Of a DNA stretch of 64,000 bases, positions 43,703 to 52,552 are shown piece after piece. The notes under the pieces are model-generated. The model was not told the DNA's origin, did not search any database, and saw only the letters and a list, made by a program, of their open reading frames with translations. The first letter of the stretch is position 1. Every line of letters begins with the position of its first letter. Source of the stretch: Bacillota bacterium (GTDB taxonomy: Bacteria; Bacillota; Clostridia; Acetivibrionales; DSM-1351); contig JAEXFI010000013.1 in assembly GCA_023400235.1 (NCBI GenBank), positions 45,809 to 109,808 of the forward strand. Reading direction: 5' to 3'. A program made the translations under genes and the position numbers.

Positions 43703-43768
43703 TTGACTTATTTTTTGGAATGTGATACTTTATTTCTTGTTTAACAAAAGTAAACAAAAAGTTTACTT
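43703..43768 (+). promoter_or_regulatory. Promoter and operator of the XRE-potABCD operon
   Basis: TTGACT (43703-43708), a 17-bp spacer and TACTTT (43726-43731) form the promoter. AAGTAAAC-AAAAA-GTTTACTT (43748-43768) is a perfect inverted repeat with 8-bp arms, just after the start site. It is probably the operator of the XRE-cupin regulator encoded next (inference). Confidence 0.65.
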
Positions 43769-43784
43769 AGCCCAAACATAAGGA

Positions 43785-43808
43785 ATGCCCGTGTAACGGA
43801 CATTTTTT
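43785..43808 (+). terminator. Possible attenuator in the XRE-potABCD leader
   Basis: ATG-C-CCGT and ACGG-A-CAT pair around GTA with one mismatch, followed by six T residues. The small hairpin lies between the operator and the first gene, so it could reduce read-through. Confidence 0.4.
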
Positions 43809-43856
43809 ATAATTACCATGCAAGCGCTGAAGCCTTGCAAAATAATGAGGTACATA

Positions 43857-44396
43857 ATGAATATCGGTGAGAAGATCAAGCAGCTTCGCATAAAAAACGG
43901 GCTGACGCAGGAGGAACTGGCCGGCCGGTGTGAGCTTTCAAAGGGATTTATTTCGCAGCTTGAAAGAAATCTGACGTCTCCTTCCATTGCCACGCTTATG
44001 AATATACTTGAATCCCTTGGGACCGATTTAAAGGACTTTTTTAATGAGACGGTAAATGAAAAGGTTGTTTTTAGAAAAGACGATGTTTTTGTAAAGGAAG
44101 ACAAGGATTCCGGGTTTGAAATACGATGGCTTGTTTCAAACGCACAAAAAAACATGATGGAGCCCATTCTTATTACCCTGTCCCCTTCCGGAAGCTCGGA
44201 TATGGACAATCCGCATGAAGGGGAAGAATTCGGCTATGTGGTTAGCGGTGCAATCATAGTGAACCTTGGGTCGCAGAAGTTCCGGGCTAAAAAGGGTGAA
44301 AGCTTTTATTTCAAGCCCAGCGCGCCCCATAATATTATAAATGCGGGCAAGAGTGAAGCAGTAGTGTTGTGGGTTTCATCTCCACCGAACTTTTAA
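43857..44396 (+). CDS. XRE-family regulator with cupin domain
   Basis: The 179-residue protein has an N-terminal helix-turn-helix (IGEKIKQLRIKNGLTQEELA ... KGFISQLERNLTSPSIATL) and a C-terminal cupin (EGEEFGYVVSGAIIVNLG ... FKPSAPHNIINAG). I chose ATG 43857, since DNA-binding domains of this type start at this point and GAGG lies 7 nt before. Regulators with this layout (PuuR-like) often sit before potABCD and respond to polyamines. The inverted repeat at 43748-43768 is the probable site. Confidence 0.92.
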   Translation: MNIGEKIKQLRIKNGLTQEELAGRCELSKGFISQLERNLTSPSIATLMNILESLGTDLKDFFNETVNEKVVFRKDDVFVKEDKDSGFEIRWLVSNAQKNMMEPILITLSPSGSSDMDNPHEGEEFGYVVSGAIIVNLGSQKFRAKKGESFYFKPSAPHNIINAGKSEAVVLWVSSPPNF

Positions 44397-44426
44397 TTGA
44401 TTATATAATGAACTTGGGGGAAGGGT

Positions 44427-45479
44427 ATGAACGAGAGTCAGCCAATTATTTTATTAAAGGATATAAGTAAGAACTTTGGACAGACAGAAGTTCTGAACAA
44501 TATAAACCTGTACGTATTAAAAAATGAGTTCGTAACACTGCTGGGGCCCAGCGGCTGCGGGAAGACTACTACCCTGAGGATAATCGGAGGCTTTGAGACC
44601 CCGGACAGCGGGGACATATTTTTTGAAGGACAGAGAATAAATAATCTGCCGCCCTATCAAAGAAAGGTAAATACCGTTTTTCAGAGGTATGCCCTTTTTC
44701 CCCACATGAATGTCTATGACAATATTGCCTTCGGTCTGAAGATAAAGGGTATGGACAAGCCGGTTATCAGCAAAAAAGTGGACGAGATGCTGGAAATGGT
44801 TAATCTGCAGGGCTTTCACAAAAGGTCCGTGGACTCTCTGTCAGGGGGGCAGCAGCAGAGGGTGGCCATAGCAAGAGCATTGGTAAACCAGCCAGAGGTG
44901 CTGCTGCTGGATGAACCGCTGGGGGCCCTTGACCTCAAGCTGAGAAAAGAAATGCAGGTTGAACTGAAAAATATTCACAAGCGCACCGGAATAACCTTTG
45001 TATATGTTACTCACGACCAGGAAGAGGCTTTGACCATGTCAGACACCATTGTGGTAATGAACAAGGGGAAGATACAGCAGATAGGAACTCCGCAAATGAT
45101 TTACAATGAGCCCAAGAATGCATTTGTGGCCGACTTTATAGGAGAGAGCAATATTATTGAGGGCAGGATGTTAAAAGACTACAGTGTAGAGTTTGCCGGA
45201 CAGGTATTCGAATGCCTGGACAAGGGCTTTGAGCCCAACGAAGATATCGATGTGGTCGTCAGGCCGGAGGACATTAAGCTGGTGGGCAGAGATTCCGGCA
45301 TGATATCAGGAGTGGTGAAATCCGTCACCTTCAAGGGAGTGCATTTTGAAATGCTGGTGGAGGGTCAGGGAGTTACCTGGACGCTTCACAATACCGAAAT
45401 GTCGGAGGTGGGCGCTACTATAGGAATGTCCCTTAATCCCAACGACATTCATATCATGAAGAAGACTGCCAGGGGGTAA
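44427..45479 (+). CDS. potA: Spermidine/putrescine ABC transporter ATP-binding protein PotA
   Basis: The 350-residue ATPase has Walker A GPSGCGKTT, signature LSGGQQQRVAIARAL, Walker B VLLLDEPLGALDLKLRK and a C-terminal TOBE domain (about 270-350), the PotA layout. GGGGGAAGGG precedes the ATG. It follows the regulator by 30 bases and powers polyamine uptake by PotBCD. Confidence 0.94.
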   Translation: MNESQPIILLKDISKNFGQTEVLNNINLYVLKNEFVTLLGPSGCGKTTTLRIIGGFETPDSGDIFFEGQRINNLPPYQRKVNTVFQRYALFPHMNVYDNIAFGLKIKGMDKPVISKKVDEMLEMVNLQGFHKRSVDSLSGGQQQRVAIARALVNQPEVLLLDEPLGALDLKLRKEMQVELKNIHKRTGITFVYVTHDQEEALTMSDTIVVMNKGKIQQIGTPQMIYNEPKNAFVADFIGESNIIEGRMLKDYSVEFAGQVFECLDKGFEPNEDIDVVVRPEDIKLVGRDSGMISGVVKSVTFKGVHFEMLVEGQGVTWTLHNTEMSEVGATIGMSLNPNDIHIMKKTARG

Positions 45480-45511
45480 TTAACTTACATGAAGGGAAGA
45501 TGGAGGTTAGC

Positions 45512-46339
45512 ATGAAAAGAAAGTGGGTTTCCTATCCATACCTTGTATGGATGCTTATATTTATAATTATTCCCTCGCTCCTGATACTTTTTTATGCCTT
45601 TACCGTACGGGACGAGCAGGGAATAAGGTTCACTCTGGACAACTTTTACAAGTTCTGTGAGCCCATATACATAACAGTGCTGTTAAAGTCTTTGGGACTG
45701 GCTCTGTTCAGTACGTTTGTCTGTCTGATTGTGGGCTATCCTGTGGCATTGATTCTTGCCAGCAAGCAGTTTAGCAGGAGTACCACACTTTCCATGCTGT
45801 TTATAATTCCAATGTGGATGAACTTTTTGCTGAGAACCTATTCCTGGCTTACACTGCTGGAGAAAAACGGAATAATAAATTCAGTATTGTCCTTCTTCAG
45901 CCTGCCCAAATTGGATATACTATACACCAATACGGCTGTGGTGCTGGGAATGGTGTACAATTTTCTTCCGTTTATGATATTGCCCATATACACGGTGCTT
46001 ATGAAAATCGACGGGAAGCTGGTGGAGGCGGCTCAGGATCTGGGCGGAAACAGTCTCACGGTTTTCAGCAGGATTACCCTGCCGCTGAGTATACCGGGTG
46101 TAATGTCTGGAATTACCATGGTATTCATGCCTGCGGTTACTACCTTTGTCATTTCAAAGCTGCTGGGGGGAGGACAGTACACCCTTATTGGCAATTTTAT
46201 AGAAAGACAGTTTATACAGTTGAGCGACTGGAACTTTGGTTCTGCAATTTCAATGATAATGATGATATTTATACTTATAAGCATTGGAATAATGTCCAAG
46301 TTTGACGAGGACAAGGGAGGAGGAGCGGCACTTTGGTAA
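45512..46339 (+). CDS. potB: Spermidine/putrescine ABC transporter permease PotB
   Basis: The 275-residue permease has six membrane helices, FYAFTVRDEQG after the first, and the coupling loop EAAQDLGGNSLTVFSRITLPLS near 173-194. I chose ATG 45512 after GGAGG (45502-45506); the ATG at 45500 overlaps that site. It forms the channel with PotC, which starts inside its 3' end. Confidence 0.93.
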   Translation: MKRKWVSYPYLVWMLIFIIIPSLLILFYAFTVRDEQGIRFTLDNFYKFCEPIYITVLLKSLGLALFSTFVCLIVGYPVALILASKQFSRSTTLSMLFIIPMWMNFLLRTYSWLTLLEKNGIINSVLSFFSLPKLDILYTNTAVVLGMVYNFLPFMILPIYTVLMKIDGKLVEAAQDLGGNSLTVFSRITLPLSIPGVMSGITMVFMPAVTTFVISKLLGGGQYTLIGNFIERQFIQLSDWNFGSAISMIMMIFILISIGIMSKFDEDKGGGAALW

Positions 46340-47139
46340 AAAGAATCATAATGAAGTCCTATCTTGGACTTGTATTGCTTTTTATGTACCTTCCCATTGT
46401 AGTGCTTATTGTTTTTTCCTTCAACAAGTCAAAATCCAGGGGAAACTGGTCAGGCTTCACCTTCAAATGGTACGGAGAGCTTTTTCAGAACTCCCAGATC
46501 ATGGATTCCCTGTATAATACCTTGCTCCTTGCGTTGATATCCTCAGTGGTTGCTGTGGTTATAGGAACTTTTGCGGCAATAGGTATTCACAACATGAAAA
46601 AATTCAGGAAATCCGTAGTTATGAACCTGACCTATCTTCCGGTTCTGAATCCTGACATAGTCACAGGTGTATCCCTGATGATAATGTTTGTTTTCATAGG
46701 GTCTCTCATAGGCTTGAAAATGGGGTTTCTTACAATGCTGCTGGCGCATATAACCTTTAATATACCTTATGTTATCTTATCGGTGCTGCCCAAATTAAAG
46801 CAGATGAACAAGCATTTGTACGAGGCGGCGCTGGATTTGGGAGCTACCTCCATGTATGCCCTGAGAAAGGTAATAATACCTGAAATCATGCCGGGGATTA
46901 TATCCGGCTTCCTCATGGCTTTTACACTGTCCATAGATGATTTTGTCATCAGCTATTTTACCGCGGGGTCAGGTGTTTCCAACCTGTCCATAACCATATA
47001 TTCCATGGCAAGAACCGGAGTAAAGCCTACCATTAATGCTTTGTCCACTTTAATGTTTGTCAGTGTGCTTCTGCTACTGATATTGATTAATATACGCGCT
47101 TCACGGGAAGAAAAAAGAAGAAGGCAGTACGACGCCTGA
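46333..47139 (+). CDS. potC: Spermidine/putrescine ABC transporter permease PotC
   Basis: The 268-residue permease has six membrane helices and the coupling loop EAALDLGATSMYALRKVIIPEIMPG near 163-187, followed by SIDDFVISYFT, typical of PotC. A TTG at 46333 follows GGGAGGAGGAG with good spacing and overlaps potB; ATG 46351 is an alternative with no separate site. Confidence 0.92.
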   Translation: MVKRIIMKSYLGLVLLFMYLPIVVLIVFSFNKSKSRGNWSGFTFKWYGELFQNSQIMDSLYNTLLLALISSVVAVVIGTFAAIGIHNMKKFRKSVVMNLTYLPVLNPDIVTGVSLMIMFVFIGSLIGLKMGFLTMLLAHITFNIPYVILSVLPKLKQMNKHLYEAALDLGATSMYALRKVIIPEIMPGIISGFLMAFTLSIDDFVISYFTAGSGVSNLSITIYSMARTGVKPTINALSTLMFVSVLLLLILINIRASREEKRRRQYDA

Positions 47140-47177
47140 GGCTTTAGTTATTGAATTATTTTTTTGGAGGTATGGAG

Positions 47178-48251
47178 ATGAAAAAAGTATTAACCGGTTT
47201 GCTGGTTATGGCAGTTGCTATGTCCACGGCGGCTTTGGCGGGTTGTGGTGCGAACAATACGCCATCAAAGGGAGCAGAGGATAAAGTTACTCTTAAGGTT
47301 TACAACTGGGGTGATTATATTGGTGAGGATGTAATTAAGAAATTTGAAGAAAAATACAACATTAATGTTGTTTATGATACCTTTTCGGATAACGAGGTTA
47401 TGCATACAAAGCTCAAATCCGGCGGAGGAGATTATGATGTGGCGATACCCTCGGACTATATGATAAAGCGTATGATTGACGAGGGCATGGTCAAAAAGCT
47501 GAATTTTGAAAATATACCTAACTATGAATACATTGATGAAAGCTTCAAAAATCTAGGTTTTGATCCTAAAAACGAATACTCGGTTCCGTACATGTGGGGA
47601 ACGGTGGGCATCATATACAATAAGACCATGGTTACCGACAAGGTGGACAGTTGGGATATCTTGTGGAATGATAAGTACAAAAAGCAGGTATTCATGCTGG
47701 ACAGTCAAAGGGACTCCATAGGTATTACTCTCAAAAAGCTGGGCTACTCCCTGAACACAAAAAAGATGGAGGAGCTGGAAAACGCCAAGGAGGAGCTTAT
47801 AAGACAGAAGGAATTGGGCGTGGTGCAATCCTATGTGGGTGACGAGGTAAAGGATAAGATGATAATGGGTGAAGCTGCCTTTGCAGTGGTGTGGTCGGGA
47901 GATGCGGTGTTTATGAAGCGTGAGAACCCGGACCTGGAGTATGTTATACCAAAGGAAGGCAGCAACCTCTGGTTTGATTCCATGGTAGTGCTGAATAACA
48001 CGCAGCACCAGAAGGAAGCGGAGCAATTTATCAATTTTATGTGTGAGACGGATATAGCCTTTGAAAATGCGGATTATATAGGTTATTCCACACCTCACAC
48101 CGAGGCAAAGAAACAAATGTCTCCCGACCTGCTCAGTGATGTTGCAGCATATCCAACCAAGGAGCAGATAAAGAACTGTGAGGTTTTCGAGGATCTGGCA
48201 GATTCTATAAAGGACTATGACAGGATTTGGACCGAGATATCGGCAAAATAG
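47178..48251 (+). CDS. potD: Spermidine/putrescine-binding lipoprotein PotD
   Basis: The 357-residue protein has a lipoprotein signal (lipobox LAGC) and a PotD-type domain: VYNWGDYIGEDVIKKFEEKY, VYDTFSDNEVMHTKLKSG, YDVAIPSDYMIKRM and VPYMWGTVGIIYN, with the aromatic and acidic residues that hold polyamines. I chose ATG 47178 because GGAGG ends 7 nt upstream; ATG 47172 is too close. It is the last gene of the operon, closed by a strong terminator. Confidence 0.94.
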   Translation: MKKVLTGLLVMAVAMSTAALAGCGANNTPSKGAEDKVTLKVYNWGDYIGEDVIKKFEEKYNINVVYDTFSDNEVMHTKLKSGGGDYDVAIPSDYMIKRMIDEGMVKKLNFENIPNYEYIDESFKNLGFDPKNEYSVPYMWGTVGIIYNKTMVTDKVDSWDILWNDKYKKQVFMLDSQRDSIGITLKKLGYSLNTKKMEELENAKEELIRQKELGVVQSYVGDEVKDKMIMGEAAFAVVWSGDAVFMKRENPDLEYVIPKEGSNLWFDSMVVLNNTQHQKEAEQFINFMCETDIAFENADYIGYSTPHTEAKKQMSPDLLSDVAAYPTKEQIKNCEVFEDLADSIKDYDRIWTEISAK

Positions 48252-48305
48252 CACAAACTGGAAAGTATAAATTAGTTTTAGAAAAGGACATATTCTTAAA
48301 TGTAT

Positions 48306-48356
48306 AATGCGCCGGGTGAGATGCTGAAGTTATCTCACCGGCGCATTTTGTTTTTG
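48306..48356 (+). terminator. Terminator of the potABCD operon
   Basis: AATGCGCCGGGTGAGAT and ATCTCACCGGCGCATT form a 16-bp stem with one bulged G, followed by TTGTTTTTG. Confidence 0.92.
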
Positions 48357-48475
48357 AACGGAGCTTTGAACTAGGTTTATGAACGAGTAAATTTTGAAAC
48401 TGGATACAGTTGAAATAAGTAGTATAGCACATTTTTCAAAAGGTAAAACATTTCATGGCTCTAGGATTATGAAAC

Positions 48476-48504
48476 TTGATATTGCCGGACAGGAAGGCTA
48501 TAAT
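48476..48504 (+). promoter_or_regulatory. Promoter of the NERD-domain gene
   Basis: TTGATA (48476-48481), a 17-bp spacer and TATAAT (48499-48504) form a good sigma-A promoter. Apart from the pot terminator and this promoter, the 347-base stretch 48252-48598 holds nothing recognisable. Confidence 0.7.
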
Positions 48505-48598
48505 AAAGGTAATATTTTACATGGTATTTTTTACTAAAAAATTTAAATAGGATATCAAACTTAGACATAATAACCATTGTTTTTGATGAGGTGATAAA

Positions 48599-49360
48599 AT
48601 GGGGACACTAATTGATATATTAAAAGCTACCTGGTATTTATGGGTATTAATTATTGCAGCAAGTATATTCAAACTTTTTTTGCCAAGAATAAAAGGATTT
48701 TTCGGGGAAAAATCGGTTGCATTTTTCCTTTCCAGGCTTGACCCTGCAAAGTATAAAGTGATTAACAACATTATGCTGCAGCAAGCCGGAAAACGGACAA
48801 CGCAGATTGATCATGTAGTAGTCTCAAATTATGGCATATTTGTAATTGAAACAAAAAATTATCAAGGCTGGATTTTAGGTAACGAGTTTGATGATTATTG
48901 GACGCAGGTAATTTTCAAAAGGAAGGAAAAGTTTCACAATCCAATAAAACAGAATTATGGACACATTCACGCTTTGAAAGATGCACTCAGTGAGTACGAC
49001 GACGCAAATTATATATCCATAGTGGCTTTTACTACAAAATCCGACCTGAAGGTCAAAGCAGATACCGAGGTTGTTTATACTGTTAATTTGATTAAGACTA
49101 TCATAAAATATGGTAATGAGACTATATCTGATTTCGTTAAAGATCAGATATATGATAAGCTGCTTTCACTGAACATTGATAACAAGGAAAACCGGAAAGC
49201 GCATGTTCAGGCCATACAAGATAATCTGGTGGACAAGCACAAAAAAGTTGATGCCGATATGTGTCCTAAATGCGGAGGTGAATTGGTATTGAGAAACGGT
49301 AAGTATGGTAAGTTTAAGGGGTGTGGCAATTATCCAAAGTGCAGGTTTATTGCAAAATAA
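48599..49360 (+). CDS. NERD-domain protein with C-terminal zinc finger
   Basis: The 253-residue protein has an N-terminal membrane segment (about 10-30), a NERD domain with QIDHVVVSNYGIFVIETKNYQGW (Asp, Glu and Lys of the nuclease-like core, about 66-88) and a C-terminal topoisomerase-type zinc finger (CPKCGGELVLRNGKYGKFKGC..YPKC). NERD proteins are thought to be nuclease-related and handle DNA, but this one is unproven. GAGGTGATAAA precedes the ATG. It is transcribed alone. Confidence 0.87.
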   Translation: MGTLIDILKATWYLWVLIIAASIFKLFLPRIKGFFGEKSVAFFLSRLDPAKYKVINNIMLQQAGKRTTQIDHVVVSNYGIFVIETKNYQGWILGNEFDDYWTQVIFKRKEKFHNPIKQNYGHIHALKDALSEYDDANYISIVAFTTKSDLKVKADTEVVYTVNLIKTIIKYGNETISDFVKDQIYDKLLSLNIDNKENRKAHVQAIQDNLVDKHKKVDADMCPKCGGELVLRNGKYGKFKGCGNYPKCRFIAK

Positions 49361-49432
49361 AAAGAAGTTGGTGAGCTTTCAGCCTTATCTATAATATGCC
49401 ACTTTGCGTTTCGGACTGGTATGCAGGAATAA

Positions 49433-49510
49433 TTTGCTTTCGGTTGGTAATAATATAAGCTAAATTATTATTGAAAGCAAAGGTAAATGAGGCTTATTAT
49501 TTTTGCTTTC
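49433..49510 (+). promoter_or_regulatory. Three-arm inverted-repeat leader before rubrerythrin
   Basis: TTTGCTTTC at 49433-49441 and at 49502-49510 can each pair with GAAAGCAAA at 49473-49481. Only one pairing can exist at a time. The second places a hairpin 3 nt before the AGGAGG ribosome-binding site. This arrangement suits attenuation, or a three-site operator. Confidence 0.5.
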
Positions 49511-49526
49511 CCATCAGGAGGCTTAT

Positions 49527-50111
49527 ATGGGTAAGTTAGCAGGTACACAGACATCGGAAAACCTGGCCAGGTCGTTTGCAGGTGAATCCCAGGCGAGAAA
49601 CAGGTACACTTTCTACGCCGAATATGCTAAAAAGGAAGGACATGCTGCAATCGAGCAGCAATTCAAGGTGATAGCGGAAAACGAACGAGCTCATGCAAAA
49701 GTATTCTATGATTTGCTTGTAGACGGTATGGGAGGCCCCAGCAATGTAAATGTTGATGCAGGATATCCCTTTGAATCGGGGGATACGCTTGCAAACCTCA
49801 ATTCAGCAGCACATGGCGAGCACGAAGAGCATTCTCAGATTTATCCCGCCTTTGCGGATATTGCGAAGAAAGAAGGTTTTCCACAGGCAGAAGCCGCTTT
49901 CAGATTGATTGCCAACATAGAGAAGGAGCATGAGCAGAAGTTCAAGCAGTTGGCCATGGAGCTTAACAACAAGACCCTTTATCAGAAAAAAGAGCCAGTC
50001 CAATGGATATGCACCAACTGCGGACACATTCACACCGGGACGGATGCACCGGGTATATGTCCTGTATGTAAATATCAGCAGGGTTGGTTTGAAGTAAAGG
50101 TCAATCAGTAG
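49527..50111 (+). CDS. rbr: Rubrerythrin
   Basis: The 194-residue protein reduces hydrogen peroxide in anaerobes. The N-terminal ferritin-like domain has the di-iron ligands (SFAGESQARNRY, IAENERAHAK, GEHEEH, IANIEKEHE). The C-terminal rubredoxin domain has CTNCGHIH...CPVCK for one iron. I chose ATG 49527 after AGGAGG. It stands alone behind a leader with competing inverted repeats, which may carry oxidative-stress control. Confidence 0.94.
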   Translation: MGKLAGTQTSENLARSFAGESQARNRYTFYAEYAKKEGHAAIEQQFKVIAENERAHAKVFYDLLVDGMGGPSNVNVDAGYPFESGDTLANLNSAAHGEHEEHSQIYPAFADIAKKEGFPQAEAAFRLIANIEKEHEQKFKQLAMELNNKTLYQKKEPVQWICTNCGHIHTGTDAPGICPVCKYQQGWFEVKVNQ

Positions 50112-50183
50112 GCAATTTAAAATTTTTAGTATTAATTCAGATTTATGAGGAATAGAATCAAAAGAGTATTAAAAGTGCAAAGT

Positions 50184-50290
50184 TGGTTAAAAACTTAACA
50201 AACTTAAGGGAACCTGAGATAATTTAAGCTTAAGCAAGATATTTTTACTGAATCGGTATACAGAGGACAACTTTGTTAAATAATAGACAA
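50184..50290 (+). promoter_or_regulatory. Two Rex-type operators upstream of alcohol dehydrogenase
   Basis: TGGTTAA-AAAC-TTAACAA (50184-50201) matches 13 of 14 fixed bases of the Rex consensus TTGTTAA-N4-TTAACAA. TTGTTAA-ATAA-TAGACAA (50273-50290) matches 12 of 14. Rex represses fermentation genes at low NADH/NAD+, which fits the alcohol dehydrogenase gene that follows. Confidence 0.7.
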
Positions 50291-50291
50291 T

Positions 50292-50317
50292 AAGATTGTT
50301 GTTTTTTTAACAATCTT
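50292..50317 (+). promoter_or_regulatory. Hairpin in the alcohol dehydrogenase leader
   Basis: AAGATTGTT and AACAATCTT are perfect complements around GTTTTTTT. The T run is inside the loop, so this is more likely an operator or leader structure than a terminator. It lies 72 bases before the gene. Confidence 0.4.
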
Positions 50318-50389
50318 GGTCTAAAATGAGGTTATAGGATATTTAAGTATGTATGATAAACAATAATTATATAAATGGAGGTTAGAATC

Positions 50390-51589
50390 ATGTGGGAAAA
50401 CAAAATTGATATTAATCAGGTTGTAGAAATCAGAGCTAAGACAACTGCTTTTTTTGGAGTGGGAGCCATTAACAAAATGGATGAGGTTGCTAAAAACCTA
50501 TCCTCACGGGGAATTAAAAAGGTAATCGTAATGACGGGAAAGAGCTCCCACATAAAAACCGGAGCTTGGTCTGTAACAAAAGAGGCTCTTGAAGCAAATG
50601 GCATTGAGTACCTGCTTTACAGTGAGGTAACTCCCAATCCGACAGTGGAGCAGGTGGATGAGGCTGCAGCCAAGGCAAAAGGCTTTGGGGCTCAGGCAGT
50701 TATAGCCATTGGAGGTGGAAGCCCCATTGATGCTGCAAAGAGTGTGGCAATTCTTATTTCATACCCGGAAAAGAATGCTACAGAGCTATATGAGTTAAAG
50801 TTTGCTCCTGAAACCGCAGTACCGCTGGTTGCAATAAATCTCACCCATGGTACGGGTACGGAGGTTGACAGGTTTGCGGTGGTAAGTATTCCAGCCAAGG
50901 AGTACAAGCCTGCAATCGCTTATGACTGCATCTACCCCTTATATGCTATTGATGACCCGGCATTGATGACCAAGCTGCCTGCTGAACAGACGCTATATGT
51001 TTCCGTTGACGCAATAAATCATGTGGTTGAGGCTTCCACCACTATTGTCACCAACCCGTTTGCAATATTGCTGGCCAAGGAAACCATCAGATTGGTTGCA
51101 AAATATTTGCCGGTGGCTATAAAAGAACCTGAAAATCTCACAGCCAGATACTATTTACTGTATGCGTCCTTGATTGCAGGTACTTCCTTTGACAATGGGC
51201 TGCTTCACTTCACACATGCCCTTGAGCATCCTTTGAGTGCCGTAAAGCCCGAGTTGGCTCATGGTCTTGGCTTATCAATGCTGCTGCCGGCGGTGGTAAA
51301 GGAAATATATCCTGCGTCCGGTGAGGTGCTGGCAGAGATATTCGAGCCCATACTTCCCGGTTTCAAGGGAACAGCCGACGAGGCGGATAAGGCCTTTGCA
51401 GGCATCAGAAAATGGCTGGACGACATTGGAGTGACTTCAAGCCTGAAGGATGAAGGTTTTGACGAAGGTATGGTTGACAGGCTGGTGGAACTTGCATTTG
51501 AAACTCCGAGCCTGGACGGTCTGCTGGCAATCGCTCCGGTCAAGGCAACCAGGGAAGCGGTAAGAAACATATATACCAATTCTTTATAA
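50390..51589 (+). CDS. Iron-containing alcohol dehydrogenase
   Basis: The 399-residue enzyme belongs to the Fe-ADH (group III) family. It has the nucleotide-binding IGGGSPIDAAKS near 106-117, LTHGTGTEVDRFAV near 150-163 and metal ligands around HALEHPLSAVKPELAHGLGLS. It probably reduces acetaldehyde, butyraldehyde or another aldehyde with NAD(P)H during fermentation. I chose ATG 50390 after GGAGG; the ATG at 50375 overlaps that site. Rex-type operators upstream suggest redox control. Confidence 0.93.
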   Translation: MWENKIDINQVVEIRAKTTAFFGVGAINKMDEVAKNLSSRGIKKVIVMTGKSSHIKTGAWSVTKEALEANGIEYLLYSEVTPNPTVEQVDEAAAKAKGFGAQAVIAIGGGSPIDAAKSVAILISYPEKNATELYELKFAPETAVPLVAINLTHGTGTEVDRFAVVSIPAKEYKPAIAYDCIYPLYAIDDPALMTKLPAEQTLYVSVDAINHVVEASTTIVTNPFAILLAKETIRLVAKYLPVAIKEPENLTARYYLLYASLIAGTSFDNGLLHFTHALEHPLSAVKPELAHGLGLSMLLPAVVKEIYPASGEVLAEIFEPILPGFKGTADEADKAFAGIRKWLDDIGVTSSLKDEGFDEGMVDRLVELAFETPSLDGLLAIAPVKATREAVRNIYTNSL

Positions 51590-51617
51590 AAAACATAAAA
51601 GCATTTTTGTCATGTGA

Positions 51618-51665
51618 AACAGCTGCCTTGAAGCCTTAAAAACCTTCAGGGCAGCTGTTTTTTAA
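51618..51665. terminator. Terminator between convergent Fe-ADH and hemolysin III genes
   Basis: AAACAGCTGCCTTGAAG and CTTCAGGGCAGCTGTTT form a long, nearly perfect stem followed by TTTT. The A run on the other side lets it also serve the opposing gene. Confidence 0.9.
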
Positions 51666-51670
51666 TAAAA

Positions 51671-52315
51671 TCAATACATAAAGAAGCAGATACCTATATA
51701 ATGGGTCAATACACCTAGAAATACGAATATGTGCCAGACCATGTGATGGTATTTGAAACCTTTCTTGGCATATATGGCAGCACCCACAGTATAGAAAATA
51801 CCGCCTCCCAGTATCAGCCAGAACAAGATCGGGTTGGCCTTACGAAAAAAGAGAGGCATGAATATGACAAGGCTCCAGCCCATTACAAGATAAATCATCA
51901 GGGAAACCTTGGGAATGGATTTCCTGGCAATAGACTTGTATAAAATGCCGAACAGCACCATGACCCATTGTACCGAAAGCAGCACAATAGCCTGCCAGCC
52001 GCCTATAACCGAGGCTGCGATAGGTGTGTAGGTGCCTGCTATGGCTATGTAAATACATATGTGGTCCATTATCTGCATAACCCGCTTGTGGGTGGTGTCA
52101 TGCTCCATTACATGATAAAAAGTGGACATAAGGAACATGAGAAAGATACAGATACAGAATATTGTCACACTGGCTACATCCACAAGAGTTCCCTTGGTAT
52201 AGGCGGTAATTATGACTGCCGGAAAGGCAGCCAGCACCATAAGGGCCGGAACTCCGTGGGTTATGGCATTTGCAACCTCTTCACCGAATGTAAGTTTGAC
52301 TAGTTTTTTCGCCAT
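51671..52315 (-). CDS. Hemolysin III family (TrhA/PAQR) membrane protein
   Basis: The 214-residue protein has seven membrane helices and the PAQR/hemolysin III residues: ANAITHG near the start, STFYHVMEHDTTHKRVMQIMDHICIYIAIAGTYTP, and MVWHIFVFLGVLTHYI with the C-terminal His pair. The Ser/His/Asp set resembles a zinc hydrolase site. TrhA homologues affect membrane energetics, and toxicity is not implied. AGGAGA precedes the ATG. It is convergent with the alcohol dehydrogenase gene. Confidence 0.92.
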   Translation of the reverse strand: MAKKLVKLTFGEEVANAITHGVPALMVLAAFPAVIITAYTKGTLVDVASVTIFCICIFLMFLMSTFYHVMEHDTTHKRVMQIMDHICIYIAIAGTYTPIAASVIGGWQAIVLLSVQWVMVLFGILYKSIARKSIPKVSLMIYLVMGWSLVIFMPLFFRKANPILFWLILGGGIFYTVGAAIYAKKGFKYHHMVWHIFVFLGVLTHYIGICFFMY

Positions 52316-52552
52316 TGTTTATCTCCTGTAAAGCTTTTATATTAAATTTAACACTGTTTAAGGCTGATTTCAATTGCTCAGGGAATAAATTCACCTACAC
52401 TCGGCTTTAGTCATATTCATGCATGCAGGTTTTACATAATCTGCATAAAAAAGCTGTCCTGTGGCAAGTTAATAGTTGCTTCACTTTTTAAGAGGGCTGG
52501 CAAAAAATAACATATGGAATATATTGATAGATTCGTTTGATAGAATTTATGG

